Origin: Algibacillus agarilyticus
GTDB lineage: Bacteria; Pseudomonadota; Gammaproteobacteria; Enterobacterales; Alteromonadaceae
Length of the DNA: 64,000 nt
Assembly: GCF_003286125.1 (NCBI RefSeq)
Contig: NZ_QMED01000002.1
Coordinates: forward strand, 124,001-188,000
Direction of reading: 5' to 3'
Part shown: positions 63,178-64,000 of the stretch, in pieces
How positions within the stretch are numbered: position 1 is the first letter of the stretch
How the letters are laid out: every line of letters starts with the position of its first letter
Position numbers and translations under genes: made by a program
The notes under the pieces: generated by a model
What the model saw: the letters and a program-made list of their open reading frames with translations, nothing else
What the model was told of the DNA's origin: nothing
The model's database searches: none

Positions 63178-64000
63178 ATGACAAATAAATTACTTTTATG
63201 CGCCCTCGTTTTAGCAAGCTCTCATGCGGCACATGCTCACCCATCTAATAAACCTGACGAAACCATTTCAATCAAAGGGCACAAAACAACGGAATTAGGT
63301 CAAACACTGTCGGCATCAGCAGGTTCAATTAGTCAAATAGAAATAGATATTCGCCCAATGTTAAGAACCGGTGAGTTGCTTGAATTTGTTCCTGGAATGG
63401 TGGTGACTCAGCACAGCGGTTCAGGTAAAGCAAACCAATACTTCTTACGCGGTTTTAATCTAGATCACGGCACAGACTTCGCGACCCATATTGACGGCAT
63501 GCCCGTCAATATGCGCACACATGGTCATGGCCAAGGTTATACCGACCTTAACTTTATTATTCCGGAGCTGGTTAAATCGATAGACTATAAAAAAGGAACC
63601 TATTATGCAGAAGTGGGCGATTTTTCGGCGGCTGGCTCTGCACAATTCAACCTGAAAAATAAATTAAACCAACCGTTAATCAATTTAACCTTGGGTGAAA
63701 ACGCCTATCAACGCCTTTTTGCAGCAGGGCAAGTCACTTTATCCAATGGCAATTTACTCGCCGGTTTAGAGCATCAAACATATAGTGGCCCTTGGCTTGA
63801 TATTGACGAAGATATTAATAAAACCAATGCCTTACTTCGTTATACAAGCACGCTTGCCCAAGGTGACTTTAATCTTACATTAATGACGTATGACAACAGT
63901 TGGAACTCAGCCGATCAAATTCCGATGCGAGCTATTGAACAAGGTATAATTGATCCATTAGGCTCAATTGACCCCGATGTGGGCGGAGAGTCAAGTCGCT
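63178..64000 (+). CDS. TonB-dependent receptor (5' part; continues past the window)
   Basis: 274 residues visible. The signal peptide MTNKLLLCALVLASSHAAHA precedes a plug domain (about 45-165) with MLRTGELLEFVPGMVVTQHS, NQYFLRGFNLDHGTDFATHI, DGMPVNMRTHGHGQGYTDLN and FIIPELVKSIDYKKGTYYAE, the usual plug motifs; then barrel strands begin. No TonB box could be fixed. Such receptors take up siderophores, vitamins or oligosaccharides; the HTHGHGQGYTDLNF type is common in marine Alteromonadales. The ribosome-binding site is weak (AGGACC, about 15 bases upstream). Confidence 0.9.
   Translation, partial: MTNKLLLCALVLASSHAAHAHPSNKPDETISIKGHKTTELGQTLSASAGSISQIEIDIRPMLRTGELLEFVPGMVVTQHSGSGKANQYFLRGFNLDHGTDFATHIDGMPVNMRTHGHGQGYTDLNFIIPELVKSIDYKKGTYYAEVGDFSAAGSAQFNLKNKLNQPLINLTLGENAYQRLFAAGQVTLSNGNLLAGLEHQTYSGPWLDIDEDINKTNALLRYTSTLAQGDFNLTLMTYDNSWNSADQIPMRAIEQGIIDPLGSIDPDVGGESSR

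Overview
The window looks like chromosome from a marine gammaproteobacterium of the order Alteromonadales. The coding sequence is AT-rich. The core genes (slmA, coaBC, radC, rpmB/rpmG, mutM, coaD, metK behind MetJ boxes, rsmE, nfuA, divergent comF/bioH, divergent ilvC/ilvY) are those of a gammaproteobacterium. The many secreted lipoproteins acting on polysaccharides (pullulanase, GH42-like glycosidase, ulvan-lyase-like beta-propeller, TonB-dependent receptor) suggest an alga-associated degrader such as Catenovulum or Saccharobesus; the genus is an inference.

Layout. 1-6.9 kb: 5' part of topB, a SemiSWEET gene, then creB-creC and creD, with a Fic toxin and a VbhA-like antitoxin inserted between creC and creD. 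7.3-11.8 kb: an accessory stretch with two lipoprotein-type genes behind duplicated leader sequences (the second gene frameshifted in a T run), a two-gene operon pairing a diadenylate-cyclase-like protein with a Cap15-like 2TM/beta-barrel effector, and a hipBA-type module. 12-18 kb: a carbohydrate-linked locus (FG-GAP/ASPIC lipoprotein, AraC regulator, GH42-like lipoprotein). 18.5-35.6 kb: mostly housekeeping genes, with an M14 peptidase, a seven-haem TPR cytochrome and small hypotheticals. 35.7-40.3 kb: glutathione peroxidase, metK, a methyltransferase and an oxidoreductase. 40.8-45.4 kb: a lone beta-propeller-type protein, then a small island holding a double-glycine-leader peptide and a two-helix membrane protein, bracketed by a 300-bp direct repeat made from the 3' end of the neighbouring lyase-like gene. 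45.7-55.2 kb: rsmE, a binding-protein/histidine-kinase operon, a second binding protein, a TraF-like outer-membrane protein and a chemoreceptor. 55.4-64 kb: a 1498-residue pullulanase lipoprotein with a candidate two-site operator, ilvC/ilvY, and the start of a TonB-dependent receptor.

Dispersed repeats are prominent. One MITE-like family has TATAGTC/GACTATA ends (three copies of 129, 194 and 272 bp). A second has ATACCAAT/ATTGGTAT ends (two copies of 252 bp). Shorter REP-like motifs are scattered between genes.

The most novel item is the 8687-9798 operon. A DAC (DisA_N-type) nucleotide cyclase is translationally coupled to a 2TM-beta effector of the kind used by CBASS (Cap15) and Panoptes. 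This suggests a cyclic-dinucleotide anti-phage system whose synthase is neither a CD-NTase nor a minimal CRISPR polymerase. The Fic/antitoxin pair, the hipBA module and the putative bacteriocin island are further accessory conflict systems in the same window.
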